Shown here: positions 9,535 to 11,002 of the stretch, in pieces
Numbering within the stretch: position 1 is the stretch's first letter
How the letters are laid out: each line of letters begins with the position of its first letter
Source: Spirogloea muscicola
Taxonomy: Eukaryota > Streptophyta > Zygnematophyceae > Spirogloeales > Spirogloeaceae
Length of the DNA stretch: 11,002 nucleotides
Direction of reading: 5' to 3'
Assembly (NCBI GenBank): GCA_009602725.1
Contig: WELB01000282.1
Coordinates: 83,128 to 94,129, forward strand
Position numbers and translations under genes: made by a program
The notes under the pieces: model-generated
Told to the model about the DNA's origin: nothing
Database searches by the model: none
The model's input: the letters and a program-made list of their open reading frames with translations, nothing else

Positions 9535-11002
9535 TCAGCTGAGGGAGAGCTCCCCAGCTGGGATGGCGCGCTTCACCAGCTTAGCCCAAGACTCGTTCGT
9601 CTCCTCGATAACCTTCAGTGCATAGTCCTGAAGTCCGCAAAGTAGGCATGGAGGGCTTAGATTGACATAAGCCAAGTGTCGCAGTCCCAGACGAAAGATG
9701 GACAAAGCCAGGGTTCACACAGTGTACTGAAGCAAGCTCAGCTCGTCAGACTGGTGACACACCTTTCCAGCCGGCTTGTTGTCCAGGCCGAACTTGTTCG
9801 CGGGCTTGCCATCGGGGATCTTGTAGTCTCGGAACCAGTCACGGATGGCCATCAATGTGCCCTGAGCCAGGCAAAGGGGTATACAGTACAGAACCTTAGA
9901 CAAGCACCTTCCTCCCACAGGCCACAACAAGCAAATCCAGATCACACGCCAGCAATCAATGGCTGCACACTCAAGTTGAAGCGCCGCGGCCGCGTCAGCA
10001 GCGGCCACGTCTCTCACCGGGAAGACCTTCTCCACGCTGTCAATGTCGTCGACCTCAGCGGCCTTGGGGTCGTCGGCGCGGATGCCGACGACCTTCCAGT
10101 CCAGCTCGCCCTCGTCGATCATAGCAAGTACTGCCAGCGGCTTCACGCGGTACACCTCGCCCATCGTGGCGGTCCGCTCGCCAATCTCCACCAGATCCAC
10201 TGCAGCAACCACGGCAGCCAAGCTGTAAGCACGGCAACACAAGGGACCCAAAACCTGCTGCTGCGGCAGAGTGAGAGCAGCGCTAGGGGTCTCACCGGGG
10301 TCATTGTCGCCAAAGCAGCCATCGACCTCGGGGTTGGCGAACGACGGGTCCTCCCAGGTCTGCGGCAGCAGCCCGTAGTTCCAGTTGATGTTGTACCTGC
10401 ATTCTCGACACAGCCGCCACCGTCAGCAGCATTCGCGTCAGGTGTCAGCGTCATCAGCAGTGGGCGTTCCTCGGCGGCAGCGAGTCAGGGCAGCGGCACT
10501 CAACGGGTAGAAGCGCAGCTTCCCCTTCTTGGTGTCCTGCTTGATGGGCGTCAGCGGCTCGTCCGTGGCCACCTCCATCTTGGCGCTCGTCTCGCGCGGA
10601 ATCTCGCACACGAAGTGCACCGTGCCGTCGCCCGCGTGCAGCGGGATGTCGTGCCACGGCGAGACCTATGCGATGGCGGCATTGGCGGCTGGCTTGATCG
10701 GCCGGCAGAGGCTTCCACTGGTGGCTATCACTGGCGCTCGGCCCGTCGCAAGCGCCGTGTCCGGATCGTCAGTGAGACGGCAATGGCGGCGGCGGCGAGA
10801 CAGACGGCAACGGGGGTCCTCCAGCGCCGTCGCCGACACGCGGGCGCCGGGGCTGCTTGCCTTCTTGCCGGCGTCGTCGGCGATGAAGATGCGGAACTCG
10901 AGCGTCTCCTGAGTGCCATCGGCGGCCTGCGTGTAGCCCTTCTCCGCCACCGCCGCCGCCGCAGCCGCTGGCGCCGCCGCCGCGTCGCAGCGCGCGGCGC
11001 CG
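9535..11002 (-). CDS. Soluble inorganic pyrophosphatase, family I, plastid type (5'-partial)
   Basis: The enzyme hydrolyses PPi to two phosphates using Mg2+, pulling biosynthetic reactions forward. Exons, in transcription order: beyond the edge to 10861, 10665-10505, 10396-10296, 10199-10018, 9861-9763, 9627-9535. The joined frame is unbroken for 258 visible residues and ends in TGA. The family I signature D-x-D-P-x-D is seen as GDNDPVDLVEIG, split by the intron at 10295-10200. Other plastid-type blocks are SPWHDIPL, EVATDEPLTPIKQDTKKGKL, NINWNYGLLPQTWEDPS, AMIDEGELDW, DWFRDYKIPDGKPANKFG and the C-terminal YALKVIEETNESWAKLVKRA. The Ala-rich stretch at the right edge (about 10950-11002) looks like the end of a chloroplast transit peptide. 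The start codon is outside. The closest known type is plant chloroplast PPA6, so a stromal location is inferred. The gene converges on RRP12. Confidence 0.95.
10666..10860 (-). other. GC-AG intron of the pyrophosphatase gene (195 nt)
   Basis: On the minus strand the donor is AAGAAG|GCAAGC and the acceptor GCATAG|GTC, phase 0. The join gives DDAGKK followed by VSPWHDIPL, which matches plant homologues across the junction. It is the third GC-AG intron among the 25 introns of the window. Confidence 0.85.

Overview
This window is eukaryotic nuclear DNA, most likely from a green alga (Chlorophyta; a trebouxiophyte-like genome is my best guess). The reasons are two intron-dense genes with plant-like proteins, GC-rich coding sequence with GCC/GGC repeats, short introns (about 90-420 nt), a plastid-type inorganic pyrophosphatase, and degenerate plant-type telomeric heptamers (CCCTAAA). 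The species cannot be read from the sequence.

Layout. Positions 1-500 are the 5' flank and leader of the first gene. They open with a run of 16 G, contain diverged direct repeats and end in a GC-rich leader. Positions 501-9139 (+ strand) carry an RRP12 homologue, a HEAT-repeat/NUC173 ribosome-biogenesis and pre-ribosome export factor. I resolve it into 21 exons and 20 introns by matching each in-frame segment to the recalled family pattern. Nearly all junctions keep the frame. The exception is exon 9, where the frame must change inside the exon. Positions 9140-9534 are the spacer between two converging 3' ends. Positions 9535-11002 (- strand) hold the last six exons of a family I soluble inorganic pyrophosphatase of the chloroplast type. 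Its start, with most of any transit peptide, lies beyond the right edge.

The two genes converge and do not form an operon. RRP12 acts in the nucleolus, nucleoplasm and nuclear pore. The pyrophosphatase is probably plastidial and pulls biosynthetic reactions forward by removing PPi. I see no direct functional link between them.

I found no mobile element, CRISPR array, rRNA or convincing tRNA/snoRNA, and no new multi-gene system. The points worth a second look are telo-box-like elements in RRP12 intron 1, three GC-AG introns among 25, the frame break in exon 9, and small duplications in the promoter and in intron 14.
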